A DNA stretch of 64,000 bases from Hyphomicrobiales bacterium (GTDB lineage Bacteria > Pseudomonadota > Alphaproteobacteria > Rhizobiales > Beijerinckiaceae). Position numbers and translations under genes: made by a program. Location of the stretch: contig JADJVD010000002.1 in the NCBI GenBank assembly GCA_016716745.1, forward strand, positions 124,001 to 188,000, read 5' to 3'. Of this stretch, positions 17,971-28,971 are shown in pieces; positions within the stretch are counted from its first letter, which is position 1, and every line of letters starts with the position of its first letter. A model generated the notes under the pieces. The model was not told the DNA's origin, ran no database searches, and saw only the letters and a list, made by a program, of their open reading frames with translations.

Positions 17971-18046
17971 GGGGCTGTAGCTCAGATGGGAGAGCGCTGC
18001 AATCGCACTGCAGAGGTCGTGAGTTCGAATCTCATCAGCTCCACCA
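17971..18046 (+). tRNA. tRNA-Ala (anticodon CGC)
   Basis: A 76-nt tRNA with encoded CCA. The acceptor arms GGGGCTG and CAGCTCC pair with a G3:U70 wobble, the alanine identity element. The anticodon stem CTGCA/TGCAG encloses the loop ATCGCAC, which gives anticodon CGC (codon GCG). The T-loop TTCGAAT is normal. It stands alone on the plus strand. Confidence 0.95.
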
Positions 18047-19354
18047 ACCACAATTCGTTGTTCTGACTGGTTTTTCCACTCCGCCGACGGCCGGGCGGCG
18101 GGGCGCCCGCCGCATCGTCGGCGCGTGCGTGCGCTGCCGCTTTCGTTGGGTGCAGGGGTGATCGGCGCGACGGCGAATGTCGTGAACATCCTGCATGTCG
18201 GCAAGGCTCGTCGCCCTGGAACGAAGGGACAACTCCACCGCAAGGATCGCCGCGCCGGCGCGGAACAGGTGGAGATCGACGCGCCCGACGCCGAAATCGA
18301 CTTTCCGGCGAGCATCCGCATCGCCCCATTCGACGGAGAGGTCGCGCACGTCGCTTCCGCGGAAAAGCCAAATGGGCCGCGAGCCGATGTCGTCCGACTG
18401 TCGAGCGAACGGGAACGCTTGCACGAACTCGTGAAGACAGGCGCTTTCTGCGTCGACATCGTAAGCCCGGTCGGGGGTCTTGTCGGAAAGCTGGCCGGGG
18501 CTCTTTTCGGGGCATTCAATATGCCGCGCAAGGTCTGTCTCGCGTGTCCAGGCTCCGCTCTTGCCGCTCGCAATTCGTCGCGCGCACAGTGCAACTCGCC
18601 CGGCGACCGGCGCGCCCTGCCGATCGGGCGACGCCGTATGGAGCGTCAACGGCCACGACGAGGCGAGCCGCGCCGATTTCACCGGAACGCTCTGGGCGGG
18701 CAGACAGATTTGCGAAGCTTGCGACTCGGCGCATCGTCCGCCTCTCGATGTTGTTTGGGAAAACTGGCCGAGTCGGCGGCGGCAGGCAGGAGCGCAGCCT
18801 TGTCCCGGCGCCGGGGCGACTTCGAGCGAACCTATTGGGTCATGATGCAATGCGCCCGCCATACCAATGCTGCGGCAGCGCCCGCGCTGGCCGCGTTCGA
18901 CGCCGTCGACATGCGCCGGCGTTCCCGTCCTGAACGCGAAAACGAGCGCGCGCCGGGAGCGATCGAACGCGTCCCGTTCCGGCTCCCGTCGAGGCGATCG
19001 CTTGCGCCCTCGGCGTCGAGGAGGTGGAAGCTGGTCGCGTCCTCGTCCGAAGGCGGTGGTCTTCGACGGCCATCGCGACCGCGGCGTCATCGCCGTCAAC
19101 GCCAGCCCCGGCCGAGCGCGCCGGCGCGGCGCGCATCTGGTTCCGATCTGCCGCAATATCGACCGCACATGGCCATCATGTGCGGCGGCGCGGACTGTAA
19201 ATTATACCAAAGTTATTTTTTGCATATTTAAGGACATTTGTCCGAAATCAACCGCTACAGCCGCCCTATTGTCGCATCAACCAACGCGTGACTTACGTAT
19301 TAAACAATAGATAAATTTACGACGTTGCTTATTTTGCCCTTGCTCATCGCATCT
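18047..19354. other. 1.3-kb region without a convincing intact gene
   Basis: Several overlapping open frames exist on both strands, as expected in GC-rich DNA. None shows consistent protein-like composition, a good start or a recognisable family over its full length. Base composition drops sharply at ~19190-19450 (long A/T runs such as TTATTTTTTGCATATTTAA), unlike the neighbourhood. Position directly 3' of a tRNA, decayed-looking coding sequence and AT-rich DNA together suggest an island edge. I saw no second copy of the tRNA 3' end that would mark an attachment site. Confidence 0.5.
18158..18454 (-). pseudogene. possible remnant of a decayed gene
   Basis: In one minus-strand frame about 99 codons look protein-like while the flanks do not: IWLFRGSDVRDLSVEWGDAD, then VDLHLFRAGAAILAVELSL and TSLADMQDVHD. 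The alternation of hydrophobic strand residues and the helix start after it are unlike the Arg/Pro/Ser-rich shadow translations nearby. There is no start or ribosome-binding site at its upstream edge. I cannot name the family; this is a low-confidence reading. Confidence 0.25.
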
Positions 19355-19383
19355 TTGTGCATCTAGTTTTTAACTGTTATAAT
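19355..19383 (+). promoter_or_regulatory. probable promoter of the efe iron-uptake operon
   Basis: TTGTGC at 19355-19360 and a perfect TATAAT at 19378-19383 are spaced by 17 nt in the AT-rich region, about 75 nt before the efeU start. I could not find a clear Fur or Irr box overlapping it. Confidence 0.55.
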
Positions 19384-19455
19384 TCCAAAACATATTTCTT
19401 GCCCTCCATTTATTTATTCATACTGTGCCTCCGCCAAGACCGCGGTAGAGACCTG

Positions 19456-20292
19456 ATGCTAGTTCCGTTTCTGATCATGTTGCGCGAGGGGGTCGAGGCG
19501 GCCCTGATCGTCGGAATCGTCGCGAGTTATCTCGTTCAGACCGGCCGCGCCGGCGCATTGCGGCATGTCTGGGCCGGGGCCGCGCTTGCCAGTGCGCTCA
19601 GCGCCGCGCTCGCGGCGGGACTTCACGCGGCGTCCGGCGAGTTTCCGCAAAAGGCGCAGGAGCTGTTCGAAGCGGCCGTCGCGCTTGTCGCGGTCGTCGT
19701 TCTCACCGGCATGGTGTTCTGGATGCGGGAGGCGGCCGGCTCCATCGGCGCGATGCTGCGCGGACAGGTGGACGCCGCCTTCGACCGCACGCAGGGCGGC
19801 GGCCGGGCGCTCGCCGGCGTGGCGTTTCTGGCGGTCGCACGCGAGGGACTCGAGTCCGCCGTCTTCCTCATCGCCTCGTTCCAGCAGGAGGACGTCGGCT
19901 GGCAGGCGCCTGCCGGCGCCGTGCTCGGTCTTGTCGCCGCTCTGGCGACCGGCGTCGCGATCTTCCGCTTCGGCCGCCGCGTCGACCTGCGCCGCTTCTT
20001 CCGTTGGACCGGGGCGCTGCTGATCTTCGTCGCGGCCGGACTGCTGGCCGGCGCGCTGCGCTCGCTGCACGAGGCGGGGGTGTGGAACCATCTGCAGACG
20101 CTCGCGTGGAACCTCTCCGAGACGCTGCCGGCCGACGGCGTTCTCGGAACTCTGATGGCCGCCGTGCTTGGCTATCGTGACGCGCCGAGCGTCGGCGAGG
20201 TCGCGCTCTATGTCCTCTATCTCGCTCCCACGCTGGCGCTGTTCCTGCGCGGCGGCGCCTCCGCCGCCGCCGGCGCCGCGCGCGCCGCATGA
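19456..20292 (+). CDS. efeU: EfeU-type iron permease (Ftr1 family)
   Basis: A 278-residue inner-membrane iron permease with about seven hydrophobic segments. The first helix carries the iron-binding REGVEA motif (residues 10-15), and a second copy, AREGLESA, lies near the middle. The REXXE pair is diagnostic of Ftr1/EfeU. The frame extends upstream to 19357, but the extension lies over the promoter; the ATG at 19456 gives MLVPFLIMLREGVEAALIVG, matching the family. It overlaps the next gene by 4 nt. With EfeO and EfeB it takes up iron across the inner membrane. Confidence 0.92.
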   Translation: MLVPFLIMLREGVEAALIVGIVASYLVQTGRAGALRHVWAGAALASALSAALAAGLHAASGEFPQKAQELFEAAVALVAVVVLTGMVFWMREAAGSIGAMLRGQVDAAFDRTQGGGRALAGVAFLAVAREGLESAVFLIASFQQEDVGWQAPAGAVLGLVAALATGVAIFRFGRRVDLRRFFRWTGALLIFVAAGLLAGALRSLHEAGVWNHLQTLAWNLSETLPADGVLGTLMAAVLGYRDAPSVGEVALYVLYLAPTLALFLRGGASAAAGAARAA

Positions 20293-21191
20293 GGTTTGCG
20301 ATGCGTTGTCTCCTCCTCGCTCTCCAGTTCCTCCTTGTCGCTTCCGCGTCCGCCCCGGCGCAGGAGCCCCCCGTCGTTCCGGTGACCGTGACCGCCAAAG
20401 GCTGCGAGCCCAACGAGCTGACGATCAAGGCGGGGCGCGTCACCTTCCTGATCGCGAACAAATCCAGCCGCGCCATGGAGTGGGAAATTCTCAAGGGCGT
20501 GATGATCGTCGACGAGCGCGAGAACATCGCGCCGGGGTTCAAGCAGAAGCTGACCACCACGCTGGAGCCGGGCGACTACGAAATCGCCTGCGGGCTGCTT
20601 TCGAATCCGCGCGGCAGGCTCGTCGTGCTCAACGCCGAGGGCGGCAGAACGGCGGGCCCGGCGAAGCCTGGCGCGGCCGATCTCGTCGGCCTCGGCGCCG
20701 AGCATCGCGTGTGGCTGATCGGCGAAGCGAAGGCGCTGACGAAGGCGGCCGAGGCGGGCGATCGCGCCGCGGCGCGCAGCGCATTCGTCAGATTGTCGAC
20801 GCTGGAGGGCGTCGCCGCGTCGCAAGCGGCGGCGGCCGCCGCCGCGCTGGCGCAGCCGCAGGGCGATATCGTCGCGCCGGCCGCCGCCTACGCCGAGGCG
20901 CTGCGCCAGACGCAGATTTCGCCGCTCGCCTTGACGCGCGCGCTCGCCGCCGCCGCACATGGCCTGACCGTCGCGCCCGCTGCGGACGCGCCGACCCTGT
21001 TCGCCGCCCTCGAGACGCAGCTCGCGTTGCTGACGCCGCTTGCGCGCCGCGCCGATCCGGCGCTGGCGGCCGAGTTCGACGCCGCGCTCGCGCGAACGCG
21101 CGCCGCGTTGTCCGGCGGCGCGACGGGCGAGGCGGCGGACGCGCTCGCCGCGCAGATCGGAAAACTTCCCGCCGCATTGGGCCTGAGCTGA
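20289..21191 (+). CDS. efeO: EfeO-like periplasmic protein with cupredoxin domain
   Basis: A 300-residue exported protein: signal peptide (MRFAMRCLLLALQFLLVASASAPAQ), then a cupredoxin-like domain (residues ~30-115) with VTVTAKGCEPNELTIKAG, FLIANKSSRAMEWEIL and the EPGDYEIACGLLSNPRG strand with Cys. The rest is Ala-rich and helical, and lacks the M75 HXXE motif. Family EfeO proteins join a cupredoxin and an M75 domain. Here the M75 part appears as a separate gene at 22451. It is translationally coupled to efeU and efeB (overlapping start/stop). Confidence 0.82.
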   Translation: MRFAMRCLLLALQFLLVASASAPAQEPPVVPVTVTAKGCEPNELTIKAGRVTFLIANKSSRAMEWEILKGVMIVDERENIAPGFKQKLTTTLEPGDYEIACGLLSNPRGRLVVLNAEGGRTAGPAKPGAADLVGLGAEHRVWLIGEAKALTKAAEAGDRAAARSAFVRLSTLEGVAASQAAAAAAALAQPQGDIVAPAAAYAEALRQTQISPLALTRALAAAAHGLTVAPAADAPTLFAALETQLALLTPLARRADPALAAEFDAALARTRAALSGGATGEAADALAAQIGKLPAALGLS

Positions 21192-22449
21192 TGAACATGA
21201 ACACGACACGACGCAGCCTTCTGACCGCCGCGGGCGTCACGCTCGCCGCCGCACCCGTGCGGGCGCAACCGCACACGATTGAGACCGCGACGCTTCCTGC
21301 GCCCGCTCCTCTCGTCGTTCCCTATCTCGGGCGACATCAGGCGGGCGTCGTCACGCCGCAGCCTTATTCGGGCCTGTTCGCCTCGTTCGATCTGCTCGTC
21401 GAGACGCGTGAGGAGCTCGCCGCTCTGCTGAAGCTTCTGACCGAGCGCATCGCCTTCCTCACGCAGGGCGGCCTGGTTCCGCCGCTCGATCCCGGCTTCC
21501 CGCCGGCGGATTCGGGCATCCTTGGCCCGGTGATCCGGCCGGAGCGCCTGACGATGACGCTCGCCGTCGGCGCGTCCCTGTTCGACGAGCGCTTCGGCCT
21601 GTCCGCGTTGCGTCCGCCCGAACTCGTCGAGATGACGGACTTCCCGAACGACGCTCTCGACGGCGATCTCTGCCACGGCGACGTGATGCTGCAGATCTGC
21701 GCCGAGACGCCGGAGGAGACGCTGCACGCGCTGCGCGACGTCATCAAGCACACGCCCGACACGCTGTCCCTGCGCTGGAAGCAGGAAGGATTCGCCGCGA
21801 CCCACGGCGCGCGGTCCGGCCCGCTCGGCACCGGGCGCAATCTGCTCGGCTTCAAGGACGGCACGGCGAACGCCGACTCCGGGAACCCGGCGACGATGCG
21901 CGCGCTGGTGTGGACGCAGGCCGACGGCGAGACGCCCGCCTGGGCGCAAGACGGCAGCTACATGGTCGTTCGCCTCATTCGCAACTACGTCGAGCGCTGG
22001 GATCGCACGCCGCTCGGCGAACAGGAGCAGATCTTCGGCCGCCGCCGCGACGACGGCGCGCCGCTCGGGCTCGCGCAGGAGCACGATGATCCGCGCTACA
22101 CGGACGATCCGCGCGGCGAGCGCATTCCCTTCGACGCGCACATCCGCCTCGCAAATCCGGTCGGCGCGCGCGGCGGAGACGCGCCGCTGACCGGCGCGGC
22201 TACAACTACTCGAATGGCGTGACGAAATCGGGACAGCTCGACATGGGCCTGATCTTCGTTTCGTTCCAGGCCAGCCTGAAGAGGGGCTTCATCGCGGTGC
22301 AGGAGCGCCTCAACGGCGAGCCGCTGGAGGAGTACATCAAGCCCTTCGGCGGCGGCTATTTCTATGTGCTGCCGGGCGTCGAGACGCCCGGCGACATCCT
22401 CGGCGGACCGCTGTTGGCCGCCGCAGGCGTTTCTCAAAAGAAGGGCTGA
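21191..22449 (+). CDS. efeB: EfeB deferrochelatase/peroxidase, DyP type (frameshifted)
   Basis: A heme-dependent DyP-type peroxidase exported by the Tat system (signal TTRRSLLTAAGVTLAAAPVRA). It shows the family motif LLGFKDGTAN, then SYMVVRLIRNYVERWDRTPL and RIPFDAHIRLANP. It is thought to oxidise or strip iron for EfeUO. The frame is lost near 22191: after GDAPLT the continuation RRGYNYSNGVTKSGQLDMG is read one base out and runs to 22449. Adding one C to CC at 22191-22192 restores a 419-residue protein. The ATG at 21191 shares a base with the preceding stop. Confidence 0.9.
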
Positions 22450-22450
22450 C

Positions 22451-23293
22451 ATGATGACGACGAACCGCTCCTTGAAAGCGGCCGCCGCGCTGCTTGTCGC
22501 GATCTGCGTGGGGCTTCCGGCCGTTCCGGCCGGCGCCAAACCCGCCGCGGCCGACCTCGTTGCGCCGATCGCCGACTACAAGATCTGGATCTCCGAGGAG
22601 ATCGAGAAGCTGATCGCCGAGTCGCAGACCTTTGTCGACGCGGTGAAGGCCGGCCAGCTCGACAGGGCGAAGGCGCTCTACGCGCCGGCCCGCGTGCATT
22701 ACGAGCGGATCGAGCCGATCGCCGAACTGTTCTCCGATCTCGACAAGAGCATCGACGTGCGCGCCGACGACTTCGAGAAGAAGGAGGCCGACCCGAACTT
22801 CTCCGGCTTCCACCGTCTCGAGTACGGCCTCTTCGCGAAAAACTCGACCGAGGGCCTCGCGCCCGTCGCCGACAAGCTCATGGTCGATCTGAAAACGCTG
22901 CGCGAGCGAATCAAGGCGCTCACCGTGCCGCCCGAAAAGGTCGTCGGCGGCGCCGCCGTCCTGATCGAGGAAGTCGCCAAGACGAAGATCTCGGGCGAGG
23001 AGAACCGCTACAGCGGCGCCGACCTGTGGGACTTCAACGCCAATGTCGAAGGCGCCGGCAAGATCCACGATCTGTTGCGGCCGCTGACGGCGAAGGAGAA
23101 CCCGAAGCTCGTCAAACGCATCGACGACAACTTCGCCAAGGTCAACGTGCTGCTCGCCAGGTATCAGGCGCCCGGCGGCGGTTTCGTTCCTTACGAGAAG
23201 GTGAGCAAGCGCGACCGCAACGCCATGCGCGGGCCGATCAACGCGCTGGCCGAGGATCTCTCCAAGCTGCGCGGCGTTCTCGGCCTGCAGTGA
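22451..23293 (+). CDS. efeM: EfeM/EfeO M75-domain periplasmic iron-binding protein
   Basis: A 280-residue exported protein with a signal peptide ending VPAGA, followed by a single M75 (imelysin-like) helical domain: YKIWISEEIEKL, YAPARVHYERIEPIAELFSD, then FHRLEYGLF with the metal-binding HXXE (His121, Glu124), and RYSGADLWDFNANVEGA. It has no cupredoxin domain. It follows efeB by 1 nt, so it belongs to the same operon and complements the cupredoxin protein at 20289. Confidence 0.88.
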   Translation: MMTTNRSLKAAAALLVAICVGLPAVPAGAKPAAADLVAPIADYKIWISEEIEKLIAESQTFVDAVKAGQLDRAKALYAPARVHYERIEPIAELFSDLDKSIDVRADDFEKKEADPNFSGFHRLEYGLFAKNSTEGLAPVADKLMVDLKTLRERIKALTVPPEKVVGGAAVLIEEVAKTKISGEENRYSGADLWDFNANVEGAGKIHDLLRPLTAKENPKLVKRIDDNFAKVNVLLARYQAPGGGFVPYEKVSKRDRNAMRGPINALAEDLSKLRGVLGLQ

Positions 23294-23378
23294 ACGCCGC
23301 TTCGGCGCGGCGGGCGACGCTTCGGCGCGCCCGTCGCATGCCTTCTCATCTCACGACACATCGGGACATCAGGACATT

Positions 23379-24329
23379 ATGCGAATCCTTCTCACGCTCG
23401 CGGCGCTCGCCGCGTCCGTCTCCGCCTATGCGGCGGATCTCCCCACCAAGAAGCCGGCGCCCGCCGCCGTCGGCTCGATCGCCTGCAAGGAGTCCGACGC
23501 CGTGCCGCCGGACGCCTTCGGCTTCGCCGCCGGCTCCGACGTCGCCGAGGCCGGAAGCTGGGGCGCCGGTCTCGAATACGGCGCGGCGTTCGGCGCGCGC
23601 GTCGGCCGCGCCCATGCGCACGGATTGAAGGCGTCGCTCTCCGGAGGCCTCGCGCCCTGTTTCGAGATCGGCCCCTCGATCACGGTCGGCCACGAACGCG
23701 CGAGCGATCCCACCACGTCCTTCCGGGCGACGTCCATCGCAGCGGGACTGGAAATGAAAGCCAAGCTGCTCAGTCGCGACGCACACGGCGTCGGCCTGAC
23801 GCTGGTTGTCGAGCCGACCGTCGCCCACACCCACGCGCGTCTGCGCGACACGGCGGCGCCGCTGTTCGCGCGCGGATCGAGCGCGACCTTCGCCGTGACC
23901 ACGAAGATCCTGCTCGACGCCGCGCTCGTGCCGAACCGCCTCTACGGCGCCTTCAACCTCGAATACGGCGCCGACGCGACGGGCGACAACGGCGTCGATT
24001 GCGTCACTGCGAGCGGCGCCGGCCATTGCGTCGGCTCCTCGCTGAACCTGCGCGCCGCGCTCGCCTACAAGGTGTCGGACTCGCTGTTCCTCGGCGCCGA
24101 CGTCGCGCATCAGCGCGTCTACGAAGGCGCCTTCTTCAACCGCAAGCCCGGCTACGCCTGGTTCGCCGGGCCGAACCTGTTCTGGGCGCCGAACGAGACG
24201 ATCTCGGTGAACGTCGCCTGGTCGGCGCAGCTTCGGGGCAAGGCCTTCGGCCAGGCCGCCGGCCAGAGCCTGAACCTCGACGATTTCTCCCGGCACGTCG
24301 TCAAGGCGAAGCTTGGCGTCGCATTCTGA
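23379..24329 (+). CDS. outer-membrane beta-barrel protein
   Basis: A 316-residue protein with a signal peptide (MRILLTLAALAASVSAYA) and the post-cleavage motif ADLPTKKPAP, seen in many alphaproteobacterial outer-membrane barrels. The body alternates hydrophobic and polar residues in strands (GLKASLSGGLAPCFEIG, GVGLTLVVEPTVAHTH, VSVNVAWSAQL-like) and ends in KAKLGVAF with a terminal Phe, the outer-membrane insertion signal. It lies 85 nt after the efe genes on the same strand and may be the outer-membrane partner of the system, but that is inference. Confidence 0.7.
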   Translation: MRILLTLAALAASVSAYAADLPTKKPAPAAVGSIACKESDAVPPDAFGFAAGSDVAEAGSWGAGLEYGAAFGARVGRAHAHGLKASLSGGLAPCFEIGPSITVGHERASDPTTSFRATSIAAGLEMKAKLLSRDAHGVGLTLVVEPTVAHTHARLRDTAAPLFARGSSATFAVTTKILLDAALVPNRLYGAFNLEYGADATGDNGVDCVTASGAGHCVGSSLNLRAALAYKVSDSLFLGADVAHQRVYEGAFFNRKPGYAWFAGPNLFWAPNETISVNVAWSAQLRGKAFGQAAGQSLNLDDFSRHVVKAKLGVAF

Positions 24330-24544
24330 CGGCGCGCCGCGTCTTCACGCCGCCAATCCAGGACAGGAGACCGGCTCGATCGTGATCGCGCGCCGATGCG
24401 ACGCGATCCGCGATCGCGCCGTTCTCCCGTCGCTCGAACGCAGCGTCGGCGCGCCGACGTTCGGCCCCGTCCACAACCACGATCCTCCGAGGTCGTTTTC
24501 TTGAAAGCGGGGCCGGGCGGCGCCGGACGAGCCACGCCCGCGCC

Positions 24545-26851
24545 TCAACGCGCCGGGGACAGGCGCGCCTCTGCGGCGAGGTCGACGCGCGGCGGGTTCG
24601 CGCGCAGCGGCAGCGCCGGGGGCGCGGCCGCGTGCGCGCCGGCGAGGAGCGTCAGCCGCGCCGCGCCCGAGGCCTCGACGCGCGCCTCCACGAGCGCGCC
24701 GTCCTCGCGCCAGCGCGCGGTCTGCCCGTCGTCGAGCCATAGCGCGCCGCGCGCGGCGCCGTCGCCGTAGACGACGAGTTCGATCGCCCCGTCCGCTCCG
24801 AGCGTCGGCAGGATCGCGCCCTCGCGCACGAACAGCGGGACGCGTCCGAGCGGGCCGGCGACGCGGTGGACGTGTCCGCTCTCGAACCGCGCGCCGTCGT
24901 GCAGATCGCGCCAGCCGCCGGGATGGGCCGGCAGATAGACCTCGCGCGTCGTCGCGCCTTCCTCCAGCGCGGGCGCGACGAGAAGGTCGGGCCCGAGCAG
25001 GAAGCAATCGTCGACGTCGCGCGCGCCGGCGTCGTCGGGGAAGTCGAACAGGAGCGGGCGCACCGGCGGCGTGTCGTCGACCGCGGCGCGGCGCATCTGC
25101 GTGTAGATGTAGGGCATGAGGCGCGCGCGCAGCGCCATCGCGGCGCGGATCGGCGCGAGAACCTGCGGATGCATCCACGGCGTCGTGACGCCGCCGTCGT
25201 CGTTCCACGAGTTCATGACGAAGCGCGGCCAGAAGGCGCAGAACTCGACGAAGCGGGCGAGCAGCTCGGGCCCCGGCGCGGGACCGTGAAAGCCGCCGGC
25301 GTCGTGGCCGATGTTGAACATGCCGGACAGACTCATGCCGAGCCCCTGCGAGAGGTTGAAGCGCAGGGTCTTCCAGGCGGTGGCGTTGTCGCCGGACCAT
25401 GTCTGGCCGTAGCGCCACAGCCCGGCCGCGCCGGCGCGCGTGACGACGTAAGGGCGCAGGGCGGGCCTGGCCTCGATCTGCGCGGCGCGCGAGAGCTTGC
25501 TCATCAAGAGCGCCTGCGCGGCCCGCGCGAGGCGTTGCGGGAAGGGCCGGCCGTCGCCGGCGCAGACCGCGTCCTCGTCCCAGATCTCGTATTCGTTGTT
25601 GTCGTTCCACACCGTGTCGAGGCCGGTCGACAGCAGCGTGTCGCGTATGCCCGCCCGCCACCAGTCGCGGCCGGCGGGATCGGTGAAATCGAGATGGAGG
25701 CCGAGCCCGTCCCAGAATTGCGCGACGGCCAGCGCGCCGGTCGCCCCGTCGCGCACGAGGCCGCTTCCGGCGAGTTCGCCGAGGCGGGGATGGTCGTCGA
25801 GCAGGCAGGGCTTGAGATTCGCCACCGTGCGCATGCCGGCGGCGTTGAGCCGCGCGATCGTCGCGGCGGGATCGGGAAACTTCTCGCGGTTCCAGCGGAA
25901 GGCGTAGCGGCGCCCGCCATGCATCGAATAGCCGGAGCCGAAGTGAAAGCTTTCGCAGGGGATGGCGTGTTCGCGGCACAGATCGGCGAAGCGCGCGATC
26001 TGGGCGTCGGCGTCGTCGGCGTCCGCGATCGCCATGCTGGTCATGCCGAAGCCGAGCGACCAGCGCGGCGGGAACGCCTGGCCGCCGGTGAGCCAGGAGA
26101 AGCGCCGCGTCGCGTCGGCGACGCGCGGGCCGGCGAGGACGTAATAGTCGAGATCGCCGTCGTGAGCGCGATAGCTGCGGAACAGGCCGTGATAATTGTC
26201 GAGCGTCGCGCCGAGGTCGATCTCGCCGACGGCGAGATTGTCGTAGAAGACGCCATGCGCGCCGGCCACGCCGTCGACGATGTAGAACGGGATCATCTTG
26301 TAGAGCGGGTCGCTGGTCTCGGCGTCGAAGCCGCAGGGGTCCACCGCGTCGATGCGGAAGCGGCGCCCCGTCTTGTCGAGGCGGCCCGACTTGTCGCCGA
26401 GCCCGTAGTGACGATCCGCCTTGTCGCGCACGACGTGATGCTCGAGCGCGCCGGTTCTGCGCGAGACGAAATAGGCCTGCGTCGGGCGGTCGGCGAGAAA
26501 GGGCGCGGCCTCGCCGGCGCGCGTCCAGTCGACGCCGAACGGAGCGAGCCGCACGCGCGCGGCGAGGCGTCCGGCCGACAGCGTCACCGCGCCGTCGCGC
26601 TCCTCGACCGCCGCGGCGGGCAGGGCGAAGCCGGACACGTCATCGCGCGCGCGCCCCTCGAAGGGCGGCTCGGAGCGGTGCGGCGCGATCGACCAGCCGC
26701 GATCCAGCCGGTAGCCGCCGTCGCGCCGGAATACGACGCGGCCGATGTCGTCTTCGAGGATCGCGACGCGCGCCTCGACGCCGTGGTCGAGCGCGAAGCG
26801 CAGCCAAGGTCCGTCCTGCCCGAGATAGCGGGCGCTCGTCAGGGCTTTCAT
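24545..26851 (-). CDS. GH31-family alpha-glycosidase
   Basis: A 768-residue glycoside hydrolase of family 31. The catalytic barrel shows the nucleophile Asp417 in TVWNDNNEYEIWDEDA and the acid/base Asp488 in QTWSGDNATAW, with KPCLLDDHPRLGELA and FWDGLGLHLDFTDP between. The N-terminal beta domain contains RHYGLGDKSGRLDKTGRRFR, and the C-terminus has beta-sandwich domains. There is no signal peptide, so it acts in the cytoplasm on sugars imported by the ABC system just upstream (44-nt gap). Specificity (alpha-glucoside, alpha-xyloside, other) cannot be read from the sequence. Confidence 0.9.
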   Translation of the reverse strand: MKALTSARYLGQDGPWLRFALDHGVEARVAILEDDIGRVVFRRDGGYRLDRGWSIAPHRSEPPFEGRARDDVSGFALPAAAVEERDGAVTLSAGRLAARVRLAPFGVDWTRAGEAAPFLADRPTQAYFVSRRTGALEHHVVRDKADRHYGLGDKSGRLDKTGRRFRIDAVDPCGFDAETSDPLYKMIPFYIVDGVAGAHGVFYDNLAVGEIDLGATLDNYHGLFRSYRAHDGDLDYYVLAGPRVADATRRFSWLTGGQAFPPRWSLGFGMTSMAIADADDADAQIARFADLCREHAIPCESFHFGSGYSMHGGRRYAFRWNREKFPDPAATIARLNAAGMRTVANLKPCLLDDHPRLGELAGSGLVRDGATGALAVAQFWDGLGLHLDFTDPAGRDWWRAGIRDTLLSTGLDTVWNDNNEYEIWDEDAVCAGDGRPFPQRLARAAQALLMSKLSRAAQIEARPALRPYVVTRAGAAGLWRYGQTWSGDNATAWKTLRFNLSQGLGMSLSGMFNIGHDAGGFHGPAPGPELLARFVEFCAFWPRFVMNSWNDDGGVTTPWMHPQVLAPIRAAMALRARLMPYIYTQMRRAAVDDTPPVRPLLFDFPDDAGARDVDDCFLLGPDLLVAPALEEGATTREVYLPAHPGGWRDLHDGARFESGHVHRVAGPLGRVPLFVREGAILPTLGADGAIELVVYGDGAARGALWLDDGQTARWREDGALVEARVEASGAARLTLLAGAHAAAPPALPLRANPPRVDLAAEARLSPAR

Positions 26852-26895
26852 GACATCCGTCTCTTGGTCTGTTTGGCGTCTTGCGTGTGGGGCGC

Positions 26896-27924
<1,029 letters not shown>

Positions 27925-27925
27925 G

Positions 27926-28971
27926 TCACTTCATCCCCGTGTTGGCGATTCCAGTGGTGATGAAGCGTTGCAGGAAGACGAACACCAGCGCCACCGGCAG
28001 CAGCGTCATCACGGTCATGGCGAGCAGATAGTGCCACTGCGTCTGCAACTCGCCCTGAAAGGCGTTGAGGCCGATCTGCAGCGTGTAGACCTCGCTGCGC
28101 GTCAGCACCGCGAGCGGCCACAGGAACTCGTTCCAGCGCCACATGATCGAGAAGATGGCGAGCACCGCGAGCGCGGGCGCGGCGAGCGGCATGACGATGC
28201 GCGCGTAGATGCGCCATTCCGAGGCGTGGTCCATGCGCGCGGCCTCGATCAGGTCGCGCGGCAGCGTCAGCATGTATTGGCGCAGCAGGAACACGCCGGT
28301 CGGCGTCGCCGCGCCGGGCAGGATCACCGCCCAAAGCGAGTTGTTGAGGCCGATCGCCGAGACGACGAGATAGACCGGCGCGAGGATGATCGTGATCGGG
28401 ATCATCAGCGTGCCAATCACCATCGTCAGCGCCGCCGTCTTGCCGCGAAACTCGTAGATGGACAGCGCATAGGCCGCCATCGAATTGATCAAGAGCGTGA
28501 TCAGCGTCGCGACCACGGTGACGAACAGCGAGTTGGCGAAGAAGCGGCCGAAGCTGAAGGCCTTCAGCGGCTCGGTGTAGTTGCTCCAGGCGAAGGCGAT
28601 CTCGCGCAGCGGCTCGCGCGCCTCGATCGGCACGCGCACGGGCGCGGCGGCGGGCGCGGCGGGATCGACCATCTGCGCCTGCAGGCCGACGCGGCGGATC
28701 TGCGCCATTTCCTTCACCGAGCCGTCGGGCTGGCGCACGCGATACAACTCCAGCGGCTGGGCGTAGCCCTCGACCGTGACGACGCGCTGGGCGGCGGGCA
28801 GGAAGCTCGGCGGAAACTCGATCAGCGCGGCGGGCGTCTTGAACGAGGAGAGCGCCAGCCACAGCACGGGGCCGAACATCATCACGACGCCGAGCGCGAG
28901 ATAGGCGTAGGAGACAATGTCCGTCCAGTCGAGGCGTCCCGGCGCGCGGCGGCGGGTCAGAAGCGAGGCCT

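Noticed and set aside
18125..19231. Overlapping long frames on both strands after the tRNA
   Set aside because: Compositions are Arg/Ser/Pro-rich and lack any family signature. Only a short minus-strand segment looks protein-like, so it is listed as a possible remnant instead.
24545..26851. GH31 enzyme as a sulfoquinovosidase feeding a sulfo-transketolase pathway
   Set aside because: The two operons have different regulators, no sulfo-sugar isomerase is present, and I do not see the sulfonate-binding residue set. The enzyme looks like a general alpha-glycosidase.
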